Shown here piece after piece: positions 24,136-34,704 of a stretch of 64,000 bases of DNA. A model generated the notes under the pieces. The model searched no databases. It saw nothing but the letters and a program-made list of their open reading frames with translations, and had not been told where the DNA came from. The DNA lies in NCBI GenBank assembly GCA_033026295.1, contig CM065182.1, positions 22,804,215 to 22,868,214 of the forward strand, read 5' to 3'. Source of the DNA: Channa striata. Lineage: Eukaryota > Chordata > Actinopteri > Anabantiformes > Channidae. The position numbers and the translations under genes were made by a program. Positions within the stretch are counted from its first letter, which is position 1, and each line of letters starts with the position of its first letter.

Positions 24136-25848
24136 TGGGTCCTCGATATAATCAGAGAATTCCCTCCTAACAATTAAATTGATTAACAAATGGGTTGATC
24201 ACAAAAGCAGTTGAAATAATTTCTATACATATATAAAGATGAGACATTTCTGTTTCTATACGAGATTGTTGCGTCTGACAACAAAATGCCCCCAGTTTGA
24301 ATTAAACCAAAGATGTATCAAGTATAAGCTTTGGGTCTGAAACAAAGGAAAGAAAGCAACCTGAATAAAACTAGGGACAAGGTTCGGCTGAAATTTAGCT
24401 ACTGTCAATTCCAACAACGCTTCTTGTTCACCTGTGGATCAGCCATTTCACTTTTCAGGCTAGACCCCCAGTTCAAGACATGACGCGGACCATTATACAT
24501 GGGATCCCTTTAAACATGCAGTCCTCCCAGCTGTCTTTCCCTCATTATCACCGTCCCTCTCTCCGCACCATTGTAAATGCACACATAAAAACGTCCACAA
24601 ATTCTCAGCATTGTGCCAGGTATCCTGTCTGATGTTGTTGGCAGGATTGAGTGCAAGCTGTTGTTGTACAACTCATCTAAACTTGGGAAAAACTATATTC
24701 TTGATGCTCCAGTTCCAGCTTATGCTGAGCTGAATGTGTCACTAAGGACAGCATGGCTGTCTCTCCTGTCTGGCTTGGCTCAGTGAGTCTGGTGCCAGAT
24801 CTGTTTGCTCTGTCAGCACCCAGACAAGCCCCAAACGTATACAAAATACACTGTGTCTTTACGTGGGGAGGTGCTGTTAAGGCACCAACGTCAATGATTT
24901 CTGCTTGATTATTGGCTCTTTGAGCATTTTCCTTTATTGCAATTTCTTAACAATGGCTTTGTGAGTGTGTCAGAGTGAAGTGGAATGTAGCAGAGCATGG
25001 ACGGAAATCGCAGGTTTTTGAGTCTCATGCAGCACTACCTTAAACTCTGCCCCTCACAAAAATGAGCCTCATTCACCAATATCATACCAAAAGGATTTCA
25101 ACAGCAAACCAGCTGACATGTTTAGTTAATACAAAAGATGCATTGAGTGCTGTTACTCTTTGAGTAAACACTGTATGTGGAGAACGGCAAACAACTTTAA
25201 ATATATGAAGTTAAAATTTATACACATACACAATTTTATGCAATATGATCTGAAGTGTTTGTGTAGTATTTATTAATTTTAACACACCATAATGATTTGT
25301 AAAATAAATTAGAAATAATAGAATTATTGTGACATATTTAAAGGTGATTTAAATGCTATAACAATATACAAGGGAAGAAAATACATTAAGCAGTTGTTTG
25401 CACAAGCATGTCAGCAGTCAGATGTAGTGCATGGCGACACACAGGGCCATTAAATGTTTGTTTAAATTTAAACATAAAAGCCCAAACCCACGCCAGCTCC
25501 ATTGTAGTAAATTCATTGCAAGCTTTATCGCCTTATTGAGTGTGTGTAAGTGATCCCCAGGGAATTAACACTATGTAACATCATTTGAATCATACACGAG
25601 TCTGTATCTTTAAAAAAAAGAGAAAAAAACTTGCTGCTCTATTATTTCTGCTCCATTATATAGACCCCTGTACTTTGGAAAGGCAGTAATGTTCGCATGC
25701 ACAGTTAATGCATTAATGTTTTATTTGGACCTCGGGACCTTGGGTGTGCAGGACGTAGCACTTTTTTATGTTTAAAATTTAAAACAGCTAAAATTTGAAA
25801 TGACACTGACACGAAAACCTTACTGATGTGCGTTTGTCTCTCTTATAG
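24136..25848. other. non-coding stretch before the tandem ZP gene
   Basis: I looked here for the missing signal-peptide exon of the second ZP gene (expected to end in phase 1) and found none that is convincing. A short ATG-led frame near 24752 does not give the right phase. No repeat was recognised. Confidence 0.4.
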
Positions 25849-26680
25849 AACACAGAGACATCTCAGTTGAATGTGGCATGTCCTCAATTAGTCTGGTTAT
25901 CCTATCTGTCCCGTCGTCCGTACTGGCTACTACAATTCTCTGCCCATAGTCAATCAGATATTCAACATGCCAGAGTGTACAGGAGTCGTGGATGAATCCT
26001 CCAGCCCACCTGTTGTCAGGTTCACCATCCCCCTCAACATCACCAAGGCTTGTCGCAGTACCTTCCTGGTTAGTAGGCTGCACATTGACTTAATGCGAAA
26101 GAATCGAAATGTTTTCTCTCTGTGCCTGGATTTACCATTAATGTTGTTCGCAGACCAGCACCACAGCTGGCACAGGCGTCTTTGCTGACTTCTCCAAAAT
26201 CCAGATGGTTAATGTCAGTGGTGTGGTGCGCTCCCAAGATCCAACCATGGGCATAGTCACCTATAATAACGGGCTCAAATATTATTATTCCTGTGCTTGC
26301 CCTTTGGAGTATCTCATAAACAACACCCAAGTGGACACATAAGTTTCGCACATGTGATCTTTTTACTGTACTTAACTGGATATGTTGAGAGAATGGAATG
26401 TTGTCTGGACCCAGTCTTATAGTCAGCATTCTATGGAAGCTGGGCTTTCCAAAGGCAAGAGCAGAATATGACACGGCCTCCAGACAGGTTAATGGTCCCA
26501 TGACCCTCCTGAACAGGACACATAAACTCTTTTTTATTATAGATTTTTAATAGTTATGCCTCTTTGGTGTCTTTTTAGCCATTTTGAATGTATTTGTAGT
26601 TCTTTTTTTCCCTGGTCATTTACACATGTACACACCTTCGCACACAACTAATAATTATAGTATTATAGTACACTAAAAAC

Positions 26681-26767
26681 ACACTAAAACACACTAAACA
26701 CAGCAACTATCTACATTTCCCCATAGTCCTTAGCGGCCCAGTCTCTGGTCCACCAGCCGGCCGCTAC
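26681..26767 (-). repeat. truncated 3' LTR of the Ty3/Gypsy element
   Basis: Direct repeat of 29090-29176 with one visible mismatch (T/C at about 26742). It begins next to the purine-rich tract, as a 3' LTR should, but stops after 87 of 512 nt. Confidence 0.8.
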
Positions 26768-28664
26768 GCAGCCCCCACCTAAGAGGGTTAAGTGCCCTCA
26801 CAACCCTCAGTCCTGCCCAGACCCCACCAAAAAGTCCCTCAAGTGGCCTGGCTGCCTCTGTGCAGCACCACCGTCCTGCCCCGTCCCGGCATGCGGACCC
26901 GATAGACCACCTCTGAAATCCGGTCCAGAATTTCCCCGGGTCCCTGCCAGTGGTTAGTTAACTTGGGTGAGAGCCCCCGCTTTCTCACCGGGCAGTACAC
27001 CAACACAAAGTCACCCACAGAAAAGGGACGCCCATGAAACCGGCTGTCGTACACTCGCTTTCTGCCGGACCCCCGCACTCCCCTGCGAGTCCTGCGCCAA
27101 CCGATGAACCACCTCCAAGCGCTCTTTAAGCCGCCTGAAATAATCCAGCTCCGCCCCACCAGTGATCTCCGGCTCCGGATGCGTCCATCGGTGTGCGTAG
27201 CTCTCTTCCAAACATCAGTGCGGAAGGCGTGCACTGACTGGACTCCTGCACAGCAGTCCTGTAAGCCCATAGCACCAGAGGCAGATGGTTGGTCCCAGTC
27301 TCTCTGGTTCCGGCTGGTCAGGATAGCGAGCTGGGTGGCCAGGGTGCGATTAAACCGCTCCACTAATCCAACGCCTCTCCTGCCCCGCCTGTGCTGGAGA
27401 ACGGCCACCGAAGTCTCGACCTGAGTGGCGAAGGTTGGGACAAGGCGGCTGGGGAGTGCTAGCTCCAACAGTGCGACCTCCACAGCTCCGCCGATGCTCA
27501 GCCCGGTCCCCTTGATGCCTCTGAGACCCCCCAACAGTTCCTTGACCCACCTGAAGAGCTACAGTCTCCGCGCCGAGGCAGAGGGCAGGCCCTGTCACAT
27601 CAACACACGCCCCCCACCGTGCCAACAAGTCCAATCCGATAATGCACTCATCTTTGATGTCCCCAAGCCAGAACTCATGGCTCAACTGTCTCCCCCCCAC
27701 CATGACAGACAGCAACTTCCTGCCAGGTGGTGTTGTCTTTGCCCCAGTTACGGTCAACAGTTCGGTAGAGGTGGGGGTCCAGTCCTTTGGGAGGGGGCCA
27801 GCAGTCCCCGGTAACACCCCCCGCCGCAGTAAACAGATGGTGGACCCTGTGTCCACCAGGGCACGGCAAGGCTGCCCCGCAATGTAGCAGTTCAGATACA
27901 GTCCCATGGCGGCCCCGCAGCGGCTCACGGTGGGGCAGTCTATTAGGAGGGGTGAATGTACCTGGGATGAGGCACCCCTCACTGCGTCACCCCCGAGCCG
28001 TTTCCCTGTAACGGTTTGGTGTCGGCCCGAGGCGTTGGAGCCGGACAGTCCCTTGCAAAATGCCCCGGCTCCCGACAGCGGTGGCATTATATGCCGCGGC
28101 GGGGAACGTGGAGTATCCCCGCTGGGTATAGAGCCTCACGTCAGCAGCGTACGCCCCCAAACTCTCTCCGTTCTGACGGCGACGGCCGATCAATTGTTCC
28201 CGGCTTTTCTCGGCGGAGGTTCTCTGCCCAAAGCGCCCGGTGAGTGCTGCGATGACGGCACGTAGTCTCCGCCGATCCTCCGAGGACAAGTCACACAACA
28301 CTTGGAGTGCGGGGCCCTCCAGAGCCAGGGCTACACGAGTAGCTGTCTCCTCCTCGCTCCACCCTTCATGGAGGGCAGCCAACTCCACATGGACGAGGTA
28401 TGGCTCCAACGGTGTCAGCCGTTGTAGTGTGGGAGTTTCACGGACGTGGGAGGTGGCAACCGGTGTCTCTCTGCACCGGGTGAGCGGCGGCTCGATCGTG
28501 GTGCACCGGCCCCATCGGGCCGGTGTGGGCTCCCCGCCTTGCGCCTAGCCTCCCGCCGGAGGCGTTCAAGCAGCATGTCGCTCTCCAGGACCGCACGATC
28601 TAATTCGCCTAAACTCCGCTCCATTTTGTCTTCTAGACAGTTATGATCCCACTTCTGACACCAG

Positions 28665-29176
28665 TGTAGCGCCTGATGGTGGTGTGGCAGCTACGATGGG
28701 TTTTTAGAGGGAGCTAAAGTTTATAACCTGGCTAACTGGTGCAGCTAAACTATGGCCATGCAGGGCGATGGCAACTTAACCGGACCGGTACTGGACGATC
28801 AGCTGGGAGATCAGCTGGGAGATCACTTGTGTCCCGTACACCGCACGACTCCAAGTGATCTTGCAAGGAAGCAAGGAGAGCAGTTCTGTCTTTCATTGGC
28901 TGTCCGGAGACAGCCAGCTTTATTTCACACGAACAGGAACCAACAACAACATGAGCCGGTCACCGAGAGGGCCACTCTCACCCATAACACCCTCCCTCAC
29001 GGTGCCGGCCAACACTAGTCCCATAAACAAATGCAACACTCCCCATACAATTAACACATTCCCCACAGCCACAATCACCAACACAAATACACTAAAACAC
29101 ACTAAACACAGCAACTATCTACATTTCCCCATAGTCCTTAGCGGCCCAGCCTCTGGTCCACCAGCCGGCCGCTACA
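28665..29176 (-). repeat. 5' LTR of the Ty3/Gypsy element
   Basis: 512 nt with TGTAGCG at one end and CGCTACA at the other, an inverted-repeat-like terminal pattern typical of LTRs. Its outer 87 nt are repeated in direct orientation at 26681-26767. Confidence 0.8.
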
Positions 29177-29869
29177 GTATTGATTACAGTTAATAATATA
29201 ATTACAGTATGATTACTCCAGAAATTTAAATAAATTGCTTTTGAGAGGAACTGCTAAAACGATAACAACCCAAAGTGCATCAAGGTAAGAAAACGGTGGA
29301 AATTCACAAGCCAAAATATCCGTTGTTTTCACGGTTGCGGATACTAAAAACAGTAGATGCTGTGAAAGCAGCCGTTTCTGCTGTGCTGGTGGTAAAAAAC
29401 ACACAGTTAGTCATCTTTCATCCAGCCAGCTTCTCTTGGGTCTGATGCCACCTCATGTACCATTTAGGTCAACATCTTCTGTTGCAGTAAGGGACATCAA
29501 TGGCACCTTCTTTAGCACGTTGAGCATGGCACTCTACAGTGTAAGTTGTTATACCTTTTGGACAGAAACATGGACTAAGCTGTTATGTTGTTTTTTGCCA
29601 TAATCAAATAATTTTGTGGTATTTTAATATCAAATCAATAATGGACTAAAACAGTGTCACACAAATCAGAATCCAGCTGACCAAAGCAAACAAGCTTCCG
29701 AGGTGACTGTGTAGAATGAAATGGGTTCCAGTTACAGCTAACAATCACATTTCTGTCTACAGGAGGCCAACTACACCACTCCTTTGGTCATATCACCACT
29801 GGGCCTACAATTGAGGATCAGAGTCCATGTCCAGGTCCAGTTCCCCAAAACACTGTGGATGGTGCTAAT

Positions 29870-30005
29870 TGTAGCTCTGCGACTGTAGCTCAGTTGGTAA
29901 GGCAGTCGACCACAGGGTCAGTGGCTCAATCCCTGTTCCCGTTCCTGCTACGTGTCAAATTACTGTGTAAGTTGCTTTGGATAAAAGTGTCTGCTAAATG
30001 TAAAT
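29870..30005 (+). mobile_element. tRNA-derived SINE (family B), plus strand
   Basis: A tRNA-like head has box A-like TAGCTCAGTTGGTAAGGCAG and box B-like GGCTCAATCCC. It is followed by the 'gctttggataaaagtgtctg' and 'ctaaatgtaaat' tail common in fish SINEs. It fills most of the short intron between two ZP pseudogene exons and starts within about 10 nt of the upstream exon's expected end. The longer relative at 44616-44825 has extra internal sequence, so this copy is internally deleted or a short subfamily. Confidence 0.75.
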
Positions 30006-31030
30006 TATATTTGCACCACCTCTGAAGCACATCGTTGTCCATCAGGTACCTTGTCTTCATGTACAGATGTTATGCCTCCATCTCACCTTTTCCCGCAAAC
30101 TCAACTTTCATCAACAAGTTCTCAACTCATATTCTGAGCAGATTGTCAAATGTCCACATGTAAGGCCAACACCTTTCTCCTCGATGTCAAACAGATGCTC
30201 TAAGCACCACATGCCCATCATACAGTGGAACGGGGCTGGTCACCACGGCCGCTTCTCCTTACCAGCTTTCATGTTTGCTGAACATAACAGGTATATAGTG
30301 TCCGGTTATTACCTGCACTGTATTGTCAGACTCTGTGAAATCAGCAACTGCAATCTTTCGAAGGTGAGGGACGTCTAAAAAAGGCATTCATCCTATTTCA
30401 CCCATTTAGCCTGTTAGCAGTTCTTTAGTTACAAGTGACAATGTTTTGTCGTTCATCTACAACAGTGTAACAAAAGAAGGAAAAGGGACGTTCCCCCTAC
30501 TGCTGGTTCAGAAGACACCAACCTTTTAATGCTTCCCATTGTAACCAGAAATGAGAATAGTAAGTGTTGGCTGTTTGGTACAGTTGGAATTTAAATTTTA
30601 ATAAGTAGCTTACTGATTAAATTTTCGTGGCTATAGCACATAGTTATTATGAGGTGGTGTCCACATAGAATCTGTCGACAGGACGGCTAACCAACTCACT
30701 CTGAAAACAGAAATGTTGCCAAGCTAAAGCTTATTTCACACTAAGATTAGTTAATGTAGAAATAAATAAAACTATTTTTGGCATTATGTTATTCTTTGTG
30801 GCAATAATATTGCCTAATACTTTAATAATGCTAACAGTTGCTTTTTTCCAGCAGTGCCATCTGCAGAAGAAGGTATGACATCATTTATTTCATGTAATTT
30901 TTCTAATATTAGTTTACCAACTAACAAAACATACAACCAAAATATATAGAATTCAGAAGCTTTATAAACATTCCATTTATATTTTCGTCTGCATTATATC
31001 TCAGTGAAACTTATTTCTGTTTAGTGAGCG

Positions 31031-31082
31031 CATCACATCTGATGATTGCCTCAGTGCATCACATCTGATGATTGCCTCAGTG
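31031..31082 (+). repeat. 26-bp perfect tandem duplication
   Basis: Two identical adjacent copies of a 26-bp unit (31031-31056 and 31057-31082), just before the last exon of the ZP pseudogene. It falls in the intron, so it does not affect the reading frame. Confidence 0.9.
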
Positions 31083-31235
31083 CCCATAAACATGTTTAAA
31101 TTCTGTGTTGTCAGCAGCTGCATCCAGCAGTTACTCGGAATCCAGGACAAGTGTCGGGTTAGCTCTCGGTATCGTCTTTTGCTGGCTGTCATTGTGGTTC
31201 TAGTTGCAGCAGAAATCTTCCACAGCAGACCGTAA

Positions 31236-32324
31236 ACACTTTTAAGTGAAAAAAACACTGCATGGACCACTCTGCATCAGTTAAACTCCTGCATAAACTG
31301 TTTTCTTTTTATGTGGTGCAAAATGATTATGAAATTATTATTATCATATTATGTGGGTTTCCATGTATTGTGATTTTGTGTTCTTCATTGTGGCAGACAT
31401 ACTACAAATGTACTGTACAGACTGTACAGACTTTGCATGGTTTGTGGACTTTAAACATCTCCTGTTTTAACCATTCTTTTATAAAATGACTAGTGTGTTT
31501 TACTGCATTGTTCACTTTCTGCTCCAGTTCACAGATGGGTACCCTGTGTCTCCTCTGTTCCTCTTACCTTCCCCTTATCCTTTATGTGGTTTTAGTAGAT
31601 TTGTGTGTGCCATACAGCTCTATATTCAAATTCAAAAAGAAAAACACACATCAGTTTGATATACTGCTGTGATGTGTTTCTCTAAAGGGCAAAGCGTGGA
31701 TAGTTTCACGCTATGCTTACTGAGGTCAAAGAACCACTAGGGATGTAAAGAAACTTGCTGACCCAGAAAATTTACAACCTTATTTTCAAAATATTGCTAC
31801 AGATGGTATCGATTTTCCCTTCACACATGCTCTCATTCACAGCCAAATTACATCTAAGAATGCAACAGTATGGAATCAGCTTGTTTTACTTCCTCATTAA
31901 GTCACGATACTTCCCTTTAGACCCATGTTCGGTCCCATGTCCACTCTGTCTGTGCTGACTAAGATCCTTGAATTGCTTGTGAGTCAAGAGTTGAAAGATG
32001 CTAATTGTCCTGTGGGGGAGTGAACAACACTATATGTACATGTTTGCTCTGCAGATGGTCTTTGACATATTGGGTTGCCAATATTTTTGTTACCTTCTGA
32101 AAGTGTGAGTGATTGATCTTGATGCTTGATGATTGATGCTGTTTGGGTTATTACTACACCAGGGTCACCAATAATGAGATGTGTGCCGTGATCTGTGCGA
32201 ATCAACCATCTTAATGTGACATTCCAGAAATTCTAGAGCTAAATCAAACCATAGCTCTGGCATAGCAGTTATACTTCATTTTCAGATTCATTGAAATGAT
32301 GAAAGGATGATTTCCGGTATTGTT
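31236..32324. other. non-coding spacer, no features seen
   Basis: AT-rich sequence after the ZP pseudogene. Nothing was recognised on either strand. Confidence 0.5.
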
Positions 32325-32500
32325 TTCAATTTTCTACCTGTTGATATTCAAAGCACTTTACACTGCTTCTTATTGACCCATTAGCTCTCACAAACACACA
32401 CTCTCATACATCAGTGGGGGAGCTGCTATGCAGCTGGCTAACACTCACTCGGAGCAGCTAAATTGGGGATTCAGCGTCTTGCTCAAGGCTCATTGGTGGA
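32325..32500 (-). mobile_element. partial tRNA-derived SINE (family A), minus strand
   Basis: Shares the 'ctgttgatattcaaagcac', 'tttacactgcttcttat' and 'aacactcactcggagcagct' stretches with the copy at 20765-21005. The tRNA-like head is missing or degraded. Confidence 0.65.
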
Positions 32501-34062
32501 TGACCTTCTTTCTCTAAACCTGCTCATACCCTACAGATATGTCACAAGTCATTTATTTTTCATTTTTTAACATTTTATCGGTGGAATATCTCCTGCACCA
32601 TTACATAAGTAGCTTTTCACAAATGCTTCTATGTTAGTAGCAGAGAGTGGATAAAACTGATGCATTATCAGGTTGTTGGTGTGGACTTTCTGAGCAAAGA
32701 AGCGACTGGGTTACAGTTATAACAGTAGAGACATATACATTTTAGTGAAGATTGTGCAGCAATTCACACAGATTTCATGCATGCTGCATGCATGCTCAGT
32801 ATTACAATCCTCAAATCCAGATGAAAAGAGTTTCTACAAATGTTTAATAGTGCCTGATTGTGTTTTAGAAAGTCAAACATTATATAGTTTTCCAGAGCCA
32901 GATCCTGGTGTACATTTGTAGATCTGTGTTTGGAAGGTGGGTTATTAACTACAGTCAACTGTGTGCTTTTAGTGCACTTTTTGCCACTGACTTTCATCTA
33001 CATGACTAGCTTTGTTTGACTCTGTCTCGACATAATAGGATGGAATTTCCTTTTCAGTTGCTGCTGAAAACTGCACCATGAATTCAAAGAGAAACTCTAT
33101 CAGCAAGATGCTCAGTTACTGAGGGACAGGGAGAGGAGTCAGCCTGTTGTACACAAGAAATGATGACGAGACAATCAATGAAACTTTGAACTTGTCAGAA
33201 CTTGTGAGGCTGAAAAGCAGAAAATACCTATCTCCTTCTTTCTCAGACTTTTAATTCACACTTTTAATTACAGGATGGGTTATATTTAACATGAAAATAT
33301 TCAACTTCACTCGTTTGTACTAAACTCTGTAAAGCAGAAACTGAACCTTCGATAGAATTTCCCAAAAATGCTATAAAATTTCCTTATAACAGTTTAAACC
33401 AATGTAATCCACCATGTGGTAAACATTGGTAAAACACTGCAACTGTCTGAAAACCCTGTCTGCTCTGTTCCACCCATCGTTTTATTTGGTCAGTGACATC
33501 ATGTTTTCCGCATCCGTCCTGACTTTTCCAGACCAAGTAATTACATACATGTCCACTAGATGTCCTCAGAAAGTTTCTCTCCTCAGACACTTTCCTGACT
33601 GCTCTTATTGTCATCTGCTTACTTATTATCAGGTATAAAGAAGGTATAATAACCCTAATGTGATAATAAGATTTGTCCTTGTTATAACAAATTCCATGAA
33701 GAGTCTGTAACAACAATGAATTAGATTTAGGAAACATAATATCTTTAAGTGCACAAAGCAAAACATTTTTGTGTGCTACTGAGCGTTTGTCGTGGCTTTT
33801 ATAATGAATCAAGTATGCTGATTCTGAATCTGAAGTCAGATTTTGTCTAGCACGTCTAGAACTAAATTTATGCATACATATGTAAAATTTTAATACATTA
33901 TTATGCAGAATCTGATTACAGAACTAGTTATATTGCAGAACTGTTTGGCACACGTGTAAGCATGTCAGCATGAAAAATTACCATCAATAAAAATAAAATC
34001 AACATATGTCAAAATCACCTTAAGGTTCATTCAGTACTGTTCAAAAGTGTTTTAAGCACTTG
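32501..34062. other. non-coding stretch
   Basis: No gene supported. A 163-codon minus-strand frame at 33384-33875 was considered and not accepted, because it shows no domain. Confidence 0.45.
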
Positions 34063-34704
34063 CTTTTGCCCTTAAAAGTCGTCGTCGTGCCCTTTTGTAG
34101 CAAATTCCACTCATGCAGTCTAGAAGCTAAAAGTTCAGACTTCTATTTTGATAACGACAGATCCTTCACAAGATCATCCAAATCAGATTGGCTTAGCAAG
34201 TGTGGCCTTCTCTCATCACACTCGGGTTCATACAATTCGTCAGCGGCATTTTCTTCCACACGCTCATCAGAACTGTCAGTGTCATCAAAGGACATGCAGA
34301 GGTAATGGCGCTGGATTCTGTTCATCATGTGGCACTGGCTTAAGAGCGGACTCACAATCAGGATAAACAATGTTTGACTTGTTTTTCTTGGAAAATCCAT
34401 CAATGTTAGTCATACAGAAATAACAGTCCAAGAGGTGATTTTTTTGTTCACGCCATATCATAGGCACACTGAAAGGCATCGCATTCCTTTTGCCATTCAA
34501 CCACTGTGTTAGTCCAACGTAACATACCGTGCAGCAGAAGTGAGGTGCCCTGCGTTTATCCTGATCTCCAATTTGGCAACCAAAATAGTACTTGTAAGCA
34601 GTCTTCTCCCTCTTTGTCAGATTCTTGCGCTGATCAGAGAGCGCATATTTACCGCAAATGTAACAAAAACTGTCCGGACTGTTAACACAGCTGCGCCTAT
34701 TCAT
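34063..34704 (-). pseudogene. broken copy of a multi-copy cysteine-rich protein family of unknown function
   Basis: Reading the minus strand from 34704: MNRRSCVNSPDSFCYICG, then a 'YFGCQIGDQDKRRAPHFCC' stretch, VPMIWREQKNH, DCYFCMTNIDGFSKKNKSNI and YPDCESALKPVPH. The paired cysteines (CYIC, CC-VC, CYFC) suggest metal binding. Near 34300 the frame changes and continues with an acidic linker and SQSDLDDLVKDLSLSK, then an in-frame TAG at 34143-34145. The same frame goes on with KSELLASRLHEWNLLQKG to about 34066. I recall this layout from many uncharacterised, often intronless proteins found in multiple copies in invertebrates and fish (sometimes called cc8K15.2-like), probably carried by a mobile element. 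That link is from memory. One frame change and one stop make this copy a pseudogene. Confidence 0.6.

Larger units (their letters stand above)
26681..29176 (-). mobile_element. Ty3/Gypsy LTR retrotransposon, internally deleted
   Basis: Minus-strand element inside an intron of the ZP pseudogene. The 5' LTR is 28665-29176 (512 nt, TG...CA ends). A primer-binding-site-like stretch follows at 28646-28663. Gag begins at 28624, changes frame near 28410 and carries a CCHC zinc knuckle (CHRCREPGHFARDC, 28086-28045). Protease shows LVDTGST near 27850. After protease the sequence jumps to the end of the integrase: GLVERFNRTL near 27370, and a C-terminal WQGPGEI-type stretch near 26920, again with frame changes. 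Reverse transcriptase, RNase H and most of the integrase core are missing. A purine-rich tract precedes the 3' LTR, of which only 87 nt remain (26681-26767). Those 87 nt differ from the 5' LTR at one position. It is not autonomous. Confidence 0.88.
25849..31235 (+). pseudogene. diverged tandem zpld1-like ZP-domain gene, decayed
   Basis: Exon-by-exon counterpart of zpld1: 25849-26068, 26154-26338, 29468-29540, 29763-about 29860, about 30046-30159, 30195-30363, 30466-30559, 30852-30872 and 31118-31235. Matches include HRDISVECG, CPLEYLINNTQ, the CYASIS block, HHGRFSLPAF, LHCIVRLCEISNC, a furin-type site RRKRD and a terminal hydrophobic segment. Order and most phases equal zpld1, but protein identity looks well under half, so the duplication is old. 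Lesions: exon 1 of the series is 220 nt where 221 is expected, and the frame shifts near 25905 with an in-frame stop at 25947; the donor after 26338 reads ATAAGT instead of GTAAGT; the two central ZP-C exons are only 35 nt apart and their frames clash; the membrane segment is split by a frameshift at the T-run 31177-31180. No signal exon was found. The adjacent intact zpld1 argues against sequencing error. Confidence 0.8.

Noticed and set aside
27104..28646. several plus-strand open frames of 60-130 codons
   Set aside because: They are antisense shadows of the minus-strand Gypsy element.
29880..29940. tRNA-like sequence with A and B boxes
   Set aside because: It lacks a proper cloverleaf and is followed by a SINE body and tail, so it is a SINE head, not a tRNA gene. 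The same holds for 44616-44825 and 20765-21005.
33384..33875. 163-codon minus-strand open frame
   Set aside because: No recognisable domain, signal peptide or splice context. Length is compatible with chance in this composition.
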